NCBI GenBank assembly: GCA_016342285.1 | Contig: JAEINQ010000006.1 | Coordinates: forward strand, 62,001 to 126,000 | From: Desulfobacterales bacterium | GTDB lineage: Bacteria > Desulfobacterota > Desulfobacteria > Desulfobacterales > JAEINQ01 | Direction of reading: 5' to 3' | DNA length: 64,000 nt | In this document: positions 1 through 8,340 of the stretch, piece after piece | How positions within the stretch are numbered: position 1 is the first letter of the stretch | How the letters are laid out: the number at the start of each line of letters is the position of its first letter | The notes under the pieces: generated by a model | Told to the model about the DNA's origin: nothing | Seen by the model: the letters and a program-made list of their open reading frames with translations, nothing else | Databases searched by the model: none | Position numbers and translations under genes: made by a program

Positions 1-740
1 ATGGCCGGGACATCAAAGGCCCCGATTTTTCCTGCCGGACCGGTTTCGTCGGTCTGGAGCATGACGCCCAGGGACGTAATGCCGAAGCCGAGCAGTTTTT
101 CGGCCAAAGCTTCGGCTCCCTTGAACAGGGCCGATTCATCGGGCAGCGGAATCTGATCAAGCATCAGGCTGGTGGCCGCTTCCCTGAAAATCCCCGAAGG
201 CGTACCGTCCGATTCCCGCTCGATAATTCCGTTCTCAGGATCCGGTGTTCCGGCGGCAACCCCGGCCAGGGTCATGGCCCGGGTATTGGCGATCAACGAA
301 TGGCCGTCGCGTTTGAGCACCACCAGCGGCCGGTTCATGAAAAGCCGGTCCAGCTCCACCCGGGTAGGCATCTCCGAAGGCTCCAGAGACTGCTCGTCGA
401 AATTGAGACCGAGCATCCAGCCGTCTCCGGCGGCCCCGTCAAAGGCGGACGACAGTCGCCGGCCCATCTCTTCCATGGAGCAAACATTGAGCAGGTCTGC
501 ATTCATGGAGACGAAAAGGGTGCCCAGCAGGTGGCAGTGCACATCGAAAAAACCGGGCAGAAGCATGCGGCTGCCCAAATCCACGGTGTCGTAGTCACCG
601 TTTAAAGCATTGCGACAATGATCTTCGCCGCCAACAGCCACGATGGTGCCGCCGCTGACCGCCACGGCATCTGCGAAGGGAATCATGGGATCAACCGTGT
701 AAATGGTCCCGCCTCGGTAGAGTTTCTGGGATGACGACAT
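1..740 (-). CDS. YtcJ-like amidohydrolase, N-terminal part (C-terminus beyond left edge)
   Basis: This frame is absent from the ORF track because it has no stop inside the window. Translating the minus strand from 740 gives about 246 residues starting MSSSQKLYRGGTIYTVD. The sequence has the beta-sandwich opening typical of metal-dependent amidohydrolases, the metal-binding motif FDVHCHL (HxH type) near residue 75, and a following segment (GWMLGLNFDEQ) of the kind seen in the YtcJ/Amidohydro_3 family. Such enzymes hydrolyse C-N bonds in cytoplasmic amides or N-formyl compounds; the substrate cannot be deduced. The ATG at 738-740 has AAGGAG about 7 bases upstream. No frameshift is seen. Family call firm, substrate unknown. 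Confidence 0.88.
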   Translation of the reverse strand, partial: MSSSQKLYRGGTIYTVDPMIPFADAVAVSGGTIVAVGGEDHCRNALNGDYDTVDLGSRMLLPGFFDVHCHLLGTLFVSMNADLLNVCSMEEMGRRLSSAFDGAAGDGWMLGLNFDEQSLEPSEMPTRVELDRLFMNRPLVVLKRDGHSLIANTRAMTLAGVAAGTPDPENGIIERESDGTPSGIFREAATSLMLDQIPLPDESALFKGAEALAEKLLGFGITSLGVMLQTDETGPAGKIGAFDVPA

Positions 741-847
741 GGATCACGCTCCTTACACTTTCGTTCGCCCGTAATTTCGGTTCATAGGTGTTCTGCCATT
801 TATAGCTTTCTGAAATTGGCGGGGCCAAACGACTCCGCACTTGAGAG

Positions 848-880
848 TTCGAAATTGGGAATTGGACATTCGAAATTTAA
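848..880. repeat. Short period-7 array
   Basis: Four degenerate 7-bp units (GAAATTG, GGAATTG, GACATTC, GAAATTT) lie at 851-878 between the amidohydrolase and the nucleotidyltransferase. It is a small example of the period-7 arrays found in most gaps of this window. Confidence 0.6.
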
Positions 881-918
881 AGTCATTTTTCTTTGTGTGC
901 TTTGAACCTTTATGGTTT

Positions 919-2082
919 TCAACGACTTTTTTCGAGTGCATCAGAACTGGCGGATGGATCGTTCAAATCCAACACGCCAGCCAGCGGCCTGCCGATGAGG
1001 CGTTCCATGCGATCCCGGACGGCCGTGGCCGTTGCACGCCGCCGCAGAATATGGCGCCGGGCCTCTTCATCGGCACCGAAACGTTCCATGGCCTTGTCAA
1101 AACGGGCGTCCATGGAGACCCGGCGGTCGCCCTGAACGTATTTGTCGGCCATGTAGACCACCTCGGCTTCGCTGACAGGCGCCTGGGGATCAAGGGCGAT
1201 CTCCATGTGACAGGCCACGATCCCGGCCACCGGCGCAAACCCCATGTCACCGATAAGCTTGGCACCGGCACGGGCATGATCCTGCCGCCCCTTGGCAATG
1301 TCGTGCACGAGCGCGGCCCCACGGATCAATTCGGCGTCCAGGTCGCACCCGCCGGCCTTGAGGGCGCCGCAAATCATTCCGGCCACATGGGCCACGGCCT
1401 GACCGTGACGCCAGATGCCCTGGGGGTCTGACGCATGACACGACACCATGACCCGGCACTCTCGGTCGTCGGGGATCGGGTAGCGTCGCCATTGGTTCAA
1501 AAGCGATTCGTAGTCCCCGGGGGTGTCAACATCAATCAGGATGTACCGGTCGGCCACCTCCTGATCCACGTTGCGGTGGGCGTTGGCCTCAAGGACCCGA
1601 TGAAGCCCGGTATCAACGGTATCTTCGGCGATCTGTCGAACCAGCGACCCGGGAAGCAGTGGCGGGTGCCCGCGCTCGCCCAACAGGCATGGATGGACAA
1701 CCTTGCTCGAATCCTCTGAAAATCGATGCATCAGGCACTGCAGGGTCCAGGGACGGACCAGGGGAATGTCGGCCGGAAGGACAAAAAGACCATCGGGGAC
1801 CGGATCAAAGGCCCGCACGCCGGCCTGGACGGAAGAATACATGCCCCGGTCGAAATGGGCATTTTCGATGATGCGAACCGGGGCATCCCGAAGCGCTTGG
1901 GCAATCTCGCCGCCCCGGTAACCGACCACAACCCCGACATCCGCCACCCCGGCCTGATGAAAAACCGATACCAGGCGCTCGATGACGGTCCGTTCAGCCA
2001 GCGGCAGCAGTGGCTTGAGGCGGCCCATGCGGGAAGACCGACCCGCGGCCAGGATGATGGCGACCACATGGGGGGGGGTCAT
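919..2082 (-). CDS. MobA/MocA-like nucleotidyltransferase fused to an HD-domain
   Basis: The N-terminal 190 residues form a GT-A nucleotidyltransferase with the signature AIILAAGRSSRMGRLKPLLP and a later VLPADIPLV metal site, as in CTP:molybdopterin cytidylyltransferase (MocA) and MobA-like enzymes. The C-terminal half carries an HD phosphohydrolase-like domain (GAALVHDIAKG, then CHMEIAL). The track starts at a TTG (2112); I prefer the ATG at 2082, directly before TPPHVVAIILAAG, although neither has a strong ribosome site. The protein probably transfers a nucleotide to a cofactor such as molybdopterin, with the HD part acting hydrolytically or as a regulator. The substrate is inferred only. 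Single gene, separated from its neighbours by repeats. Confidence 0.82.
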   Translation of the reverse strand: MTPPHVVAIILAAGRSSRMGRLKPLLPLAERTVIERLVSVFHQAGVADVGVVVGYRGGEIAQALRDAPVRIIENAHFDRGMYSSVQAGVRAFDPVPDGLFVLPADIPLVRPWTLQCLMHRFSEDSSKVVHPCLLGERGHPPLLPGSLVRQIAEDTVDTGLHRVLEANAHRNVDQEVADRYILIDVDTPGDYESLLNQWRRYPIPDDRECRVMVSCHASDPQGIWRHGQAVAHVAGMICGALKAGGCDLDAELIRGAALVHDIAKGRQDHARAGAKLIGDMGFAPVAGIVACHMEIALDPQAPVSEAEVVYMADKYVQGDRRVSMDARFDKAMERFGADEEARRHILRRRATATAVRDRMERLIGRPLAGVLDLNDPSASSDALEKSR

Positions 2083-2112
2083 GTGCGGCCGACCCCGGTT
2101 CGACAGACCCAA

Positions 2113-2427
2113 AATGGGGCAAGAATGATCACAACAATCTCCTGGGAACCATGGGTGTCAACGGCCTGAAAGGGCATCGGACCATTAACGAAGTAAAGAA
2201 TCCTGGCCCACGATACCGCTGCCGGGAGAAGAACTCAAGGGGTTTACACTTTCATTTTGCTCCAGGACAATCGCATGCGGGCTTTTCTCAGGCACAAGCC
2301 ACCTCCTTGCGGGCGTGTCCGAATGTAAAGAATCCATGCGCGGAGTCGTAGCGTGCCAAGCCGCACAAGCAATGGCGCCAATTGACACCGAGGTTGGGCA
2401 AAAAGGCCATTGATGGACGGAAGCTCG
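2113..2427. other. Gene-free gap with R3-type repeat fragments
   Basis: No coding signal is convincing here. The gap contains GTAAAGAATCC at about 2194 and again near 2325. The same word opens the repeat elements at about 27.58, 40.65 and 46.94 kb. It looks like a decayed member of that family (called R3 here). The listed ORFs in this stretch are short and have no family signature. Confidence 0.5.
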
Positions 2428-3888
2428 TCAGCGATCCAGCCCCCCGATGCACAGGTACTTGATCTCCAGATACTCGTCGATGCCGTACCGGGATCCTTCC
2501 CGACCGATGCCTGACGCCTTGACGCCGCCGAAAGGGGCCACCACCGTGGAGATCATGCCGGAGTTGACGCCAACCATACCGTATTCGAGTTGTTCGGCCA
2601 CCCGCCAGGTGCGACCCAGGTCCCGGGTGTAGAAATACGCGGCCAGGCCGTAGGGCGTATCGTTGGCCAGGGAAAGGGCCTGGGCTTCGGTGGTAAAGCG
2701 AAAGAGCGGGGCCACCGGCCCGAAGGTCTCTTCTGTGGCGATGCGCATGCCCGCCGTTGCATTGCCGAGAACCGTGGGCTGAAAAAAAGTTCCGCCCCGG
2801 TCGTGTCGCCCGCCGCCGGTCAACAAGGTGGCCCCTTTGGCCAGGGCATCGGCAATATGGGTCTCGACCTTTTCCACGGCCGCCATGTCGATGAGCGGCC
2901 CGGCCTGGGTCCCGGCTTCAAATCCATCGCCGACTTCGATGGCGGCCACCGCCTCAGCCAGCTTTCCGGCAAAGGCATCGTAAACCTTGTCCTGAACCAG
3001 AAACCGGTTGGTACAGACGCAGGTCTGGCCGCTGTTGCGGTATTTGCTGATCAGCGCACCGTCCACGGCTGCATCCAGGTCGGCATCGTCAAAGACAATA
3101 AAGGGTGCGTTGCCGCCAAGTTCCAAGGAGAGTTTCTTGACGGTGCCGGCGCACTGGGCCATGAGTGTTTTGCCGATCTCGGTGGAGCCGGTGAAGCTGA
3201 GCTTTTTGACCCGGGGATCGGCGGTGAGCTGGCCGCCGATCACCGAGGCCTTGCCCGTCACCACGTTGAATACCCCGGCCGGAATCCCTGCCTGGTGGGC
3301 CAGTTCGGCCAGGGCCAATGCGGAAAAAGGGGTCTGGCTGGCCGGCTTGACCACCATGGTGCAGCCGGCGGCCAGGGCCGCGGCCGCCTTCCGGGTGATC
3401 ATGGCATAGGGGAAATTCCAGGGGGTGATGGCCGCACAAACCCCCACCGGCTCCTTGAGCACCACGATCCTGGTCCCGCGCTGGTGGGCCGGAATGATAT
3501 CGCCGTAAATGCGCTTCCCTTCCTCGGCAAACCATTCCACAAAGGACGCGGCATAGGCCACCTCTCCCCGGGATTCGGCCAGGGGTTTTCCCTGTTCAGC
3601 GGTCATCAGGGCCGCCAGGTCCTCCTGATGGGCCATAATGTTGCAAAACCAGTTCTGAAGCAACACAGCCCGCTCTCCGGCGGTCATCGCCCGCCACGGC
3701 CCGAGGGCCGTCTGGGCAGCTCCCACGGCCTGCCCCACGGCATCGGCATCGAGATCCGGCACCGTCCCGATCACCGCCCCGTCGGACGGATTGGTCACGG
3801 TGAGGGTTTGGCCCGAATCGGCATCGACCCAGGAGCCGTCCACATAGCACTGTTTCCGAAACAGGTTCACATCCTTTAAAAGCAGCAT
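2428..3888 (-). CDS. gabD: NAD(P)-dependent succinate-semialdehyde dehydrogenase
   Basis: A full-length 486-residue aldehyde dehydrogenase of the GabD subgroup. It oxidises succinate semialdehyde, or a similar short aldehyde, to the acid in the cytosol. Visible motifs are ITPWNFP (about 154-160), the SFTGSTEIGK cofactor loop (231-240), the general base Glu256 in ELGGNAPF and the nucleophile Cys290 in NSGQTCVC, where a second Cys follows two residues later as is usual in this subgroup. The ATG at 3888 has GAAGAG upstream. It is followed on the same strand by a second aldehyde dehydrogenase, about 250 bp apart, so both may serve aldehyde disposal. Exact substrate inferred from subgroup resemblance. 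Confidence 0.9.
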   Translation of the reverse strand: MLLLKDVNLFRKQCYVDGSWVDADSGQTLTVTNPSDGAVIGTVPDLDADAVGQAVGAAQTALGPWRAMTAGERAVLLQNWFCNIMAHQEDLAALMTAEQGKPLAESRGEVAYAASFVEWFAEEGKRIYGDIIPAHQRGTRIVVLKEPVGVCAAITPWNFPYAMITRKAAAALAAGCTMVVKPASQTPFSALALAELAHQAGIPAGVFNVVTGKASVIGGQLTADPRVKKLSFTGSTEIGKTLMAQCAGTVKKLSLELGGNAPFIVFDDADLDAAVDGALISKYRNSGQTCVCTNRFLVQDKVYDAFAGKLAEAVAAIEVGDGFEAGTQAGPLIDMAAVEKVETHIADALAKGATLLTGGGRHDRGGTFFQPTVLGNATAGMRIATEETFGPVAPLFRFTTEAQALSLANDTPYGLAAYFYTRDLGRTWRVAEQLEYGMVGVNSGMISTVVAPFGGVKASGIGREGSRYGIDEYLEIKYLCIGGLDR

Positions 3889-4000
3889 GGCTCTTCTTTC
3901 ATTTGTGGATGACCGAGCAGCAACAAACCCTGGCCCAGATGACCAGGCTTTGGTTTTCCCCGGAAGGGGCGGGAATCCATTAATTTCAAGTGCTTCTGGA

Positions 4001-4028
4001 TGCCTGCCTTCGCAGGCATGACGGGCAT
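4001..4028. repeat. Small inverted repeat (TGCCTGCCTTCGCAGGCATGA type)
   Basis: The palindrome TGCCTGCCTTCGCAGGCA followed by TGACGGGCAT resembles the widespread proteobacterial 'tcattcccgcgaaggcgggaatcc' class of dispersed inverted repeats. Related copies occur at 8741, 16277 and 16329. Confidence 0.65.
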
Positions 4029-4142
4029 AGAGTTAACACCCTGAATTTTAGATTTTTATTCTTTGCGTGCTTTGTGCCTGGTTTCAAACGACTTTTTACG
4101 GGGCCATCAATTTTGGCATTTGCCTTCGATCTTATCAGAAGA

Positions 4143-5579
4143 TTAAAGCCAGCGCAGCTTCATCATCAGGTTGTAGACCCGCTCGAAGGTCTTCCCGTAA
4201 GGCGGTGCCAGCAGGGCGCTGGCCGGCATGGGGGCCTGCTTGAAAACGGGGCGCAGCTTGGAAAACTCTAAAAACCCTTCATAGCCGTGGTACTGCCCCA
4301 TGCCGCTGTTGCCAACACCGCCAAAGGGAAGATCATGCTGGGCCACATGCATGGCACAATCGTTGATCCCCACGCCGCCGGACATGGTGTTGTAAATAAC
4401 CTTATCGGCAAGGGCCTTATCTTTGGTGAACAGATACAGGGCCAGGGGCCGCTCGCCGGCGTTAATAAGGGCAATCGCCTCGTCCATATCGCGGTAAGGC
4501 CTGATGGGAAGGATCGGCCCGAAGATCTCCTCTTGCATCAATATCATCTCGTCGGTGGTGTTTAAAACCAGATACGGCGGGATTTTCCGAAGCTGCCGGT
4601 CCGGCTCGCTCCCCGGGACCAGGTTGATGATTTTGGCCCCTTTGGCCCGGGCGTCTTCGAGACCGTGAAGGAGCCGGTCAAAGGCCCGTTCGCTGATGAT
4701 GGCCGTGTAGTCGACCGAATCGATCCGCGGATACCGCTTGGCGACCAGGGCCTTGGCCTTTTCCACAAAATCCGCCACCCGCTCTTCGGGCAAGAAGAGG
4801 TAGTCCGGTGCCACGCAGGTCTGGCCGGCGTTCATGTACTTGACGTAGAGGATCCGCTCAGCCGCCTTGCCCAGGTCGAAGTCCGGGGCCACGATGGTAG
4901 GCGACTTTCCACCCAGTTCCAGGGTGACCGGGGTGAGGTTTTCCGCGGCGGCCTTCATCACCACCCGACCGGTCCGCGGAGACCCGGTAAAGATCAGGTG
5001 GTCAAAGGGGAGCTCGGTAAAATCGGCGGCCGACACACCGGGCAGAATCGCCACCATCTCATCGGACACGGCCCCTGAAACAAGCCGCTGGAGCAGCCGG
5101 CACAGGTTCTGTGAATTGGAGGCCATCTTGATCATGCACCGGTTGCCGGCGGCAATGGCGCTGGTCAAGGGGCTCAAGGCCAACTGCATGGGGTAGTTCC
5201 ACGGCGAGATGATCCCCACCACCCCCTTGGGCTGGGGAATAACACGGTTTTTGGCCCCCATGAACCAGAAAGAGACGTGTCGGCGCCGGGGGCGCATCCA
5301 TTTTTTCACCTTTTTCCGCGTATCGGAAAATCCGGTCACCGTTGGGAAGACTTCCAGCAGCTTGGATTCGTGGATGCTGCGATTGCCGAAATCGAGGCTG
5401 ATGGCCTCGGCGATGGCATCCTGGTGTACCACCAGGATCTCTTCGAGCGCGGCCAGGACCCGGCGCCGGGCTTCCAGGGAGGGAAAGGGGTCGGCCAGCC
5501 ATGCGGCCCGCTGACGCGCGAATATCTCCTGTGCGGAACGGGGCGAAATGGCGGCGACGGTTGCGTCAGCTTGGTTCAT
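4143..5579 (-). CDS. Coniferyl-aldehyde-dehydrogenase-type aldehyde dehydrogenase
   Basis: This 478-residue ALDH has the shape of the coniferyl aldehyde dehydrogenase (CalB) and fatty-aldehyde group: a short N-terminus, IISPWNYP (124-130), Glu221 in ELGGKSP and Cys255 in MNAGQTCVAPDY. It should oxidise hydrophobic or aromatic aldehydes with NAD(P). The very strong GGAGG lies 9 bases before the ATG at 5579, which fixes the start. A C-terminal tail (PPYGKTFERVYNLMMKLRWL) with a hydrophobic last helix is typical of this group and may lead to membrane association. It is upstream of gabD on the same strand, with a repeat-like gap between them. Confidence 0.88.
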   Translation of the reverse strand: MNQADATVAAISPRSAQEIFARQRAAWLADPFPSLEARRRVLAALEEILVVHQDAIAEAISLDFGNRSIHESKLLEVFPTVTGFSDTRKKVKKWMRPRRRHVSFWFMGAKNRVIPQPKGVVGIISPWNYPMQLALSPLTSAIAAGNRCMIKMASNSQNLCRLLQRLVSGAVSDEMVAILPGVSAADFTELPFDHLIFTGSPRTGRVVMKAAAENLTPVTLELGGKSPTIVAPDFDLGKAAERILYVKYMNAGQTCVAPDYLFLPEERVADFVEKAKALVAKRYPRIDSVDYTAIISERAFDRLLHGLEDARAKGAKIINLVPGSEPDRQLRKIPPYLVLNTTDEMILMQEEIFGPILPIRPYRDMDEAIALINAGERPLALYLFTKDKALADKVIYNTMSGGVGINDCAMHVAQHDLPFGGVGNSGMGQYHGYEGFLEFSKLRPVFKQAPMPASALLAPPYGKTFERVYNLMMKLRWL

Positions 5580-5644
5580 GGAGAATACCTCCGTTTTTCC
5601 GTTGGGTGCCCAGGGAAAAGGCGATGCATTGGTAAAAGGTCACT

Positions 5645-5735
5645 TTTTAACCACAGAGATCACGGAGTTCACTGAGAATTTGACATCGGTTTCCCATCTC
5701 TGAGCTTTCTGAGTGCTCCGTGGTGGATTAAGATT
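5645..5735. repeat. Palindromic period-9 element P1
   Basis: The left arm CCACAGAGATCACGGAGTT and onward (units of about 9 bp) faces an inverted right arm ending CTCCGTGGTGG across a spacer of about 20 bp. The arms pair imperfectly (about 17 of 27 positions). It lies just upstream of the CalB-type gene. Confidence 0.7.
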
Positions 5736-5768
5736 TTTCACGGATATCTTATACCAATAGTCACTGTT

Positions 5769-6235
5769 TCACAGTTTTTCAATGCGCACAGCGCAGGCCT
5801 TGTACTCGGCGGTCTGGCTCACCGGATCAAAAGCATCGTTGGTCAGCCAGTTGGCGCAGGCCTCCCGGAAATGAAAGGCCATCCAGACCATCCCCGGCGG
5901 CACCTCCGGCGTGGCCCGGGCGGCGAGTTCCACTGCCCCGCGCCGGGTGCGCAGGTGAACTGCCCGTCCCTGTGCAGGAAACTGGTCCCGTCATGGTCTT
6001 CGTCGGGACAGGGCCACTGAAGGCCGTCGCCTTGGAGGCGCCGGTACTTGATGCCGCAAAGCTGGGGGGGGCGAGTACCGAGATTTCGTCGTCCCAGATC
6101 GCCCGGGCGCTGTCGGCGACCCATTCGTGGCCCATGCGGCGTGCAATTTCGGTGAATATCAACCAGTTGGGTCTGGCGACAGAATTTCTTCTGCCGGATG
6201 AATCGACCCGTACAAGGTATTGCCGGCACATACCG
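5769..6235 (-). pseudogene. Formate dehydrogenase alpha subunit, decayed C-terminal remnant
   Basis: The last 60 or so codons read RTRRGAVELAARATPEVPPG through VSQTAEYKACAVRIEKL and stop at 5769. This is the C-terminal MopB_CT region of molybdopterin (Mo/W) formate dehydrogenase alpha subunits. Upstream the homology continues in a second frame (DGLQWPCPDEDHDGTSFLH) and then in a third frame (ARPNWLIFTEIARRMGHEW), so at least two frameshifts are needed. One falls near a run of seven G at about 6066-6073. Nothing of the N-terminal Fe-S and Mo-bis-PGD domains remains. It is a relic, not a working gene. Confidence 0.85.
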
Positions 6236-6275
6236 GGCAGACCCCTTCATTTGCCAAAGGAATAAGATCCGATTC

Positions 6276-7073
6276 TCATTGCAGGACACTTTCGTAGAGA
6301 TCGGCGGCACGGGACCCAGAAAGCGTCTCCGAATCGAAAAAAGCGCTGTTAAAAAGGGTTCCGCCATACCAACGGTCCACCTCCCGGCCAAGCCGATCAT
6401 AGTGGCAGCGATCGAAACGGCACAGATGGGCTGTAAAAAAATCGCGGTCCGCTGCCGGGGCCAACGTCAGGTGGAGATACAACTGTCGGCCCGTGGTGAT
6501 ACCAGCGGCGCAAAGAAACCCAATGGCCTCGGTAATTTTTTCCATTCGGGCGTTCACCGCGGCCAGATAGCCGGAAGAAAAAAGGCCGCAAGCCGCCAGC
6601 TGCCCGGCAAGAACCGGCAACAGGGCGGGCCGAAGGGTCTCCAGGCGACCATTATCCTTGAAATCCCGCACAAAGGCACGGCGGGATACCCCGGGCCGCC
6701 GAAACTGGTCGGACAGCCGCTCGTGGCGCTCTTTCACGGCCGGCCGCCTCTGGTCATCCCAACAGACCCGGATGGTTCGCGGATTGACCAGCAAATCGCC
6801 CGCCGCGCTGAATTCGCAATGATCGGCGTAATGGCCGGCCGCCATCAGTGCCAGTTCCGTCACCCGGGCCAGAAGCAACCAGTAGATCGCATCCGGCGAC
6901 GGGGCGACCGTATCCAGCGTATCCAGCAGGGCCTCGATCACGGATTCGTTGATGTCGTAAGGAATGGCCAGGGCATCCAGGCGCCGGTTGAAATCAGACA
7001 GGGCTTCCCGGAAAACAGATCCATCGCAGGGGTCGGCAGAAAAAGAGACCGTTTCAATTTGTGTTGCATACAT
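6276..7073 (-). CDS. Uncharacterised 265-residue protein
   Basis: I do not recognise this family. The protein is predicted soluble and mostly helical, without a signal peptide, membrane segment or obvious catalytic motif. It has several Cys and His residues near the C-terminus (CRFDRCHYDR) but no clear metal motif. The track starts at 7112; the ATG at 7073 (MYATQIETVSF) is preferred because AAGGAAAACCTT lies directly upstream. It lies just upstream of the formate dehydrogenase remnant on the same strand, so it may once have belonged to that locus, for example as an accessory gene. That link is context only. Confidence 0.6.
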   Translation of the reverse strand: MYATQIETVSFSADPCDGSVFREALSDFNRRLDALAIPYDINESVIEALLDTLDTVAPSPDAIYWLLLARVTELALMAAGHYADHCEFSAAGDLLVNPRTIRVCWDDQRRPAVKERHERLSDQFRRPGVSRRAFVRDFKDNGRLETLRPALLPVLAGQLAACGLFSSGYLAAVNARMEKITEAIGFLCAAGITTGRQLYLHLTLAPAADRDFFTAHLCRFDRCHYDRLGREVDRWYGGTLFNSAFFDSETLSGSRAADLYESVLQ

Positions 7074-7277
7074 AAGGTTTTCCTTGTTTGGTTTCCATCC
7101 ATAATTGGACAAAAATTCTCATTTATAAATTGGAAACGCCAATCGGGCGGGCAGACGCTGAAAAGGCATGCACACCCTTGCAAAAAATGTCAATTCTGAT
7201 ACATTTGATCCGAAAGCCCCGGCCCTGGTTACCGGCCTGTCATCAGCCGACAATGACCGTCACACAAAAAGCCTGTG

Positions 7278-7370
7278 TTGCACCACGAAGGAGGCGAAGA
7301 GCGCGACGAATTCGCAATAATATATAGTATTTTAAGCTTCGTGTACTTCGTGCTCTTCGTGGTAAATTCA
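7278..7370. repeat. Palindromic period-9 element P2
   Basis: The left arm CCACGAAGGAGGCGAAGAG faces the right arm CTTCGTGTA CTTCGTGCT CTTCGTGG, three 9-bp units, across an AT-rich spacer (ATAATATATAG). The same right-arm sequence recurs at about 8795 and 12765. The 7074-7909 gap holds this element and P3 and no credible gene. Confidence 0.75.
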
Positions 7371-7687
7371 AAAAATTGTCATGTTGGTGACTTTCCGCGA
7401 TGGCATCAACAATGACCATGGCCACAAAACCGTCCGCTATCGGCCCTGAACCGAGCGCTGGCTTTGCTATATCAATATTGACATGGTTGTTTCAAGTTGT
7501 TTTTAATTTTAACGATGCTCAAACCGACAAAAGACGACCGTTTCGGATCAAATCCGACACCTGGACCACAGCCGCCGCCTGCTGAACCGGCCCGATGGCT
7601 TGTCCATGGGGATCGGCTCTGTTACATTGCCGGCCGCGACCCTTAGTGCTTGAATTCGCAATTATTGAGACGTCATCTAATGTTTTT

Positions 7688-7857
7688 TTACCACTGAGAC
7701 ACTGAGGCCACAGAGCTTTTGCTATTTATCCCCGGCCGGGAGACGGCGGCCGGGGATAATAAAGCCTTGACAGAGCAAGCTTTTCACAGATCGTCGTCTC
7801 CCGATCTGTGAAAATAATGGGTAACCCCTCTGTGCACTCTGAGTCTCCGTGGTGGAA
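7688..7857. repeat. Palindromic element P3 enclosing two hairpins with complementary loops
   Basis: Outer arms CCACTGAGACACTGAGG (left) and CTCTGAGTCTCCGTGG (right), both built of about 9-bp units, pair at about 20 of 25 positions. Between them are two perfect hairpins, described in the next entry. The whole 170-bp element could fold as a three-way junction. It ends about 50 bp before the start codon of the ModE-like gene, so it may be part of that gene's leader, or it may be a mobile palindromic element. Confidence 0.8.
7725..7814. promoter_or_regulatory. Two perfect 13-bp hairpins with 7-nt loop-loop complementarity
   Basis: Hairpin 1: arm TTATCCCCGGCCG (7726-7738), loop GGAGACGG, arm CGGCCGGGGATAA (7747-7759). 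Hairpin 2: arm TTTTCACAGATCG (7781-7793), loop TCGTCTCC, arm CGATCTGTGAAAA (7802-7814). Loop 1 GGAGACG is the exact reverse complement of loop 2 CGTCTCC. Read directly from sequence. A kissing interaction in RNA, or a paired cruciform in DNA, is inference. No U-run follows hairpin 2 on the plus strand, so it is not a standard terminator in that direction. Confidence 0.7.
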
Positions 7858-7909
7858 TAAAAATGCGTAGGCTTACTTATGAATAGGACCACTTGGGGAA
7901 AGGCATACA

Positions 7910-8260
7910 ATGACAGCACCACAGGCTAAATTTGCCGTTCGATCCAAGATCTGGGTGGAAGATGACAACGGGAACGTGGTCTTCGGTTTGGGTCGCTACC
8001 GCATGCTGGAGGCAGTCGGCCGCCTGGGGTCGCTTCAGGCCGCGGCCAAGGAATTGAAGATGGGCTATCGGGCGGTCTGGATGCGGGTCCGGGCCTCGGA
8101 GGAGAGGATGGGGCGGACCCTGGTGGAGCGGAAAGGAAAGGGGTCGAGCCTGACCCCCTTTGCCGAAAACCTCATGAAGCAGTACCGGCGAATGCTGGCC
8201 ATCGTCCACCAGGAATCCGACGAGGTCTACGACGGATTCATGCGCGAGCATTTGCCGTGA
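7910..8260 (+). CDS. ModE-like winged-helix regulator (DNA-binding domain only)
   Basis: This 116-residue protein matches the N-terminal LysR-type winged helix of the molybdate regulator ModE: RYRMLEAVGRLGSLQAAAKELKMGYRAVWMRVRASEE, then LVERKGKGSSLTPFAENL. It lacks the C-terminal molybdate-binding (TOBE/MOP) domains, so it binds DNA but probably does not sense molybdate by itself; such short forms are common in deltaproteobacteria. It starts at the ATG at 7910 (MTAPQAKF), with AAAGG upstream. It lies near a dead formate dehydrogenase and a few kb from a MocA-like enzyme, which fits a molybdoenzyme context. The target genes are unknown. Confidence 0.82.
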   Translation: MTAPQAKFAVRSKIWVEDDNGNVVFGLGRYRMLEAVGRLGSLQAAAKELKMGYRAVWMRVRASEERMGRTLVERKGKGSSLTPFAENLMKQYRRMLAIVHQESDEVYDGFMREHLP

Positions 8261-8340
8261 GCTGGGATGGGGGATCTGGGCGACTGGATGCTTGTATGAA
8301 ATTTCACGGAAAGTTTCGTTCTCGTTCAAACCGGTTCGGC

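Noticed and set aside
2590-3879. 429-aa plus-strand ORF opposite gabD
   Set aside because: Antisense shadow in a GC-rich gene; the minus strand encodes a full ALDH with catalytic residues.
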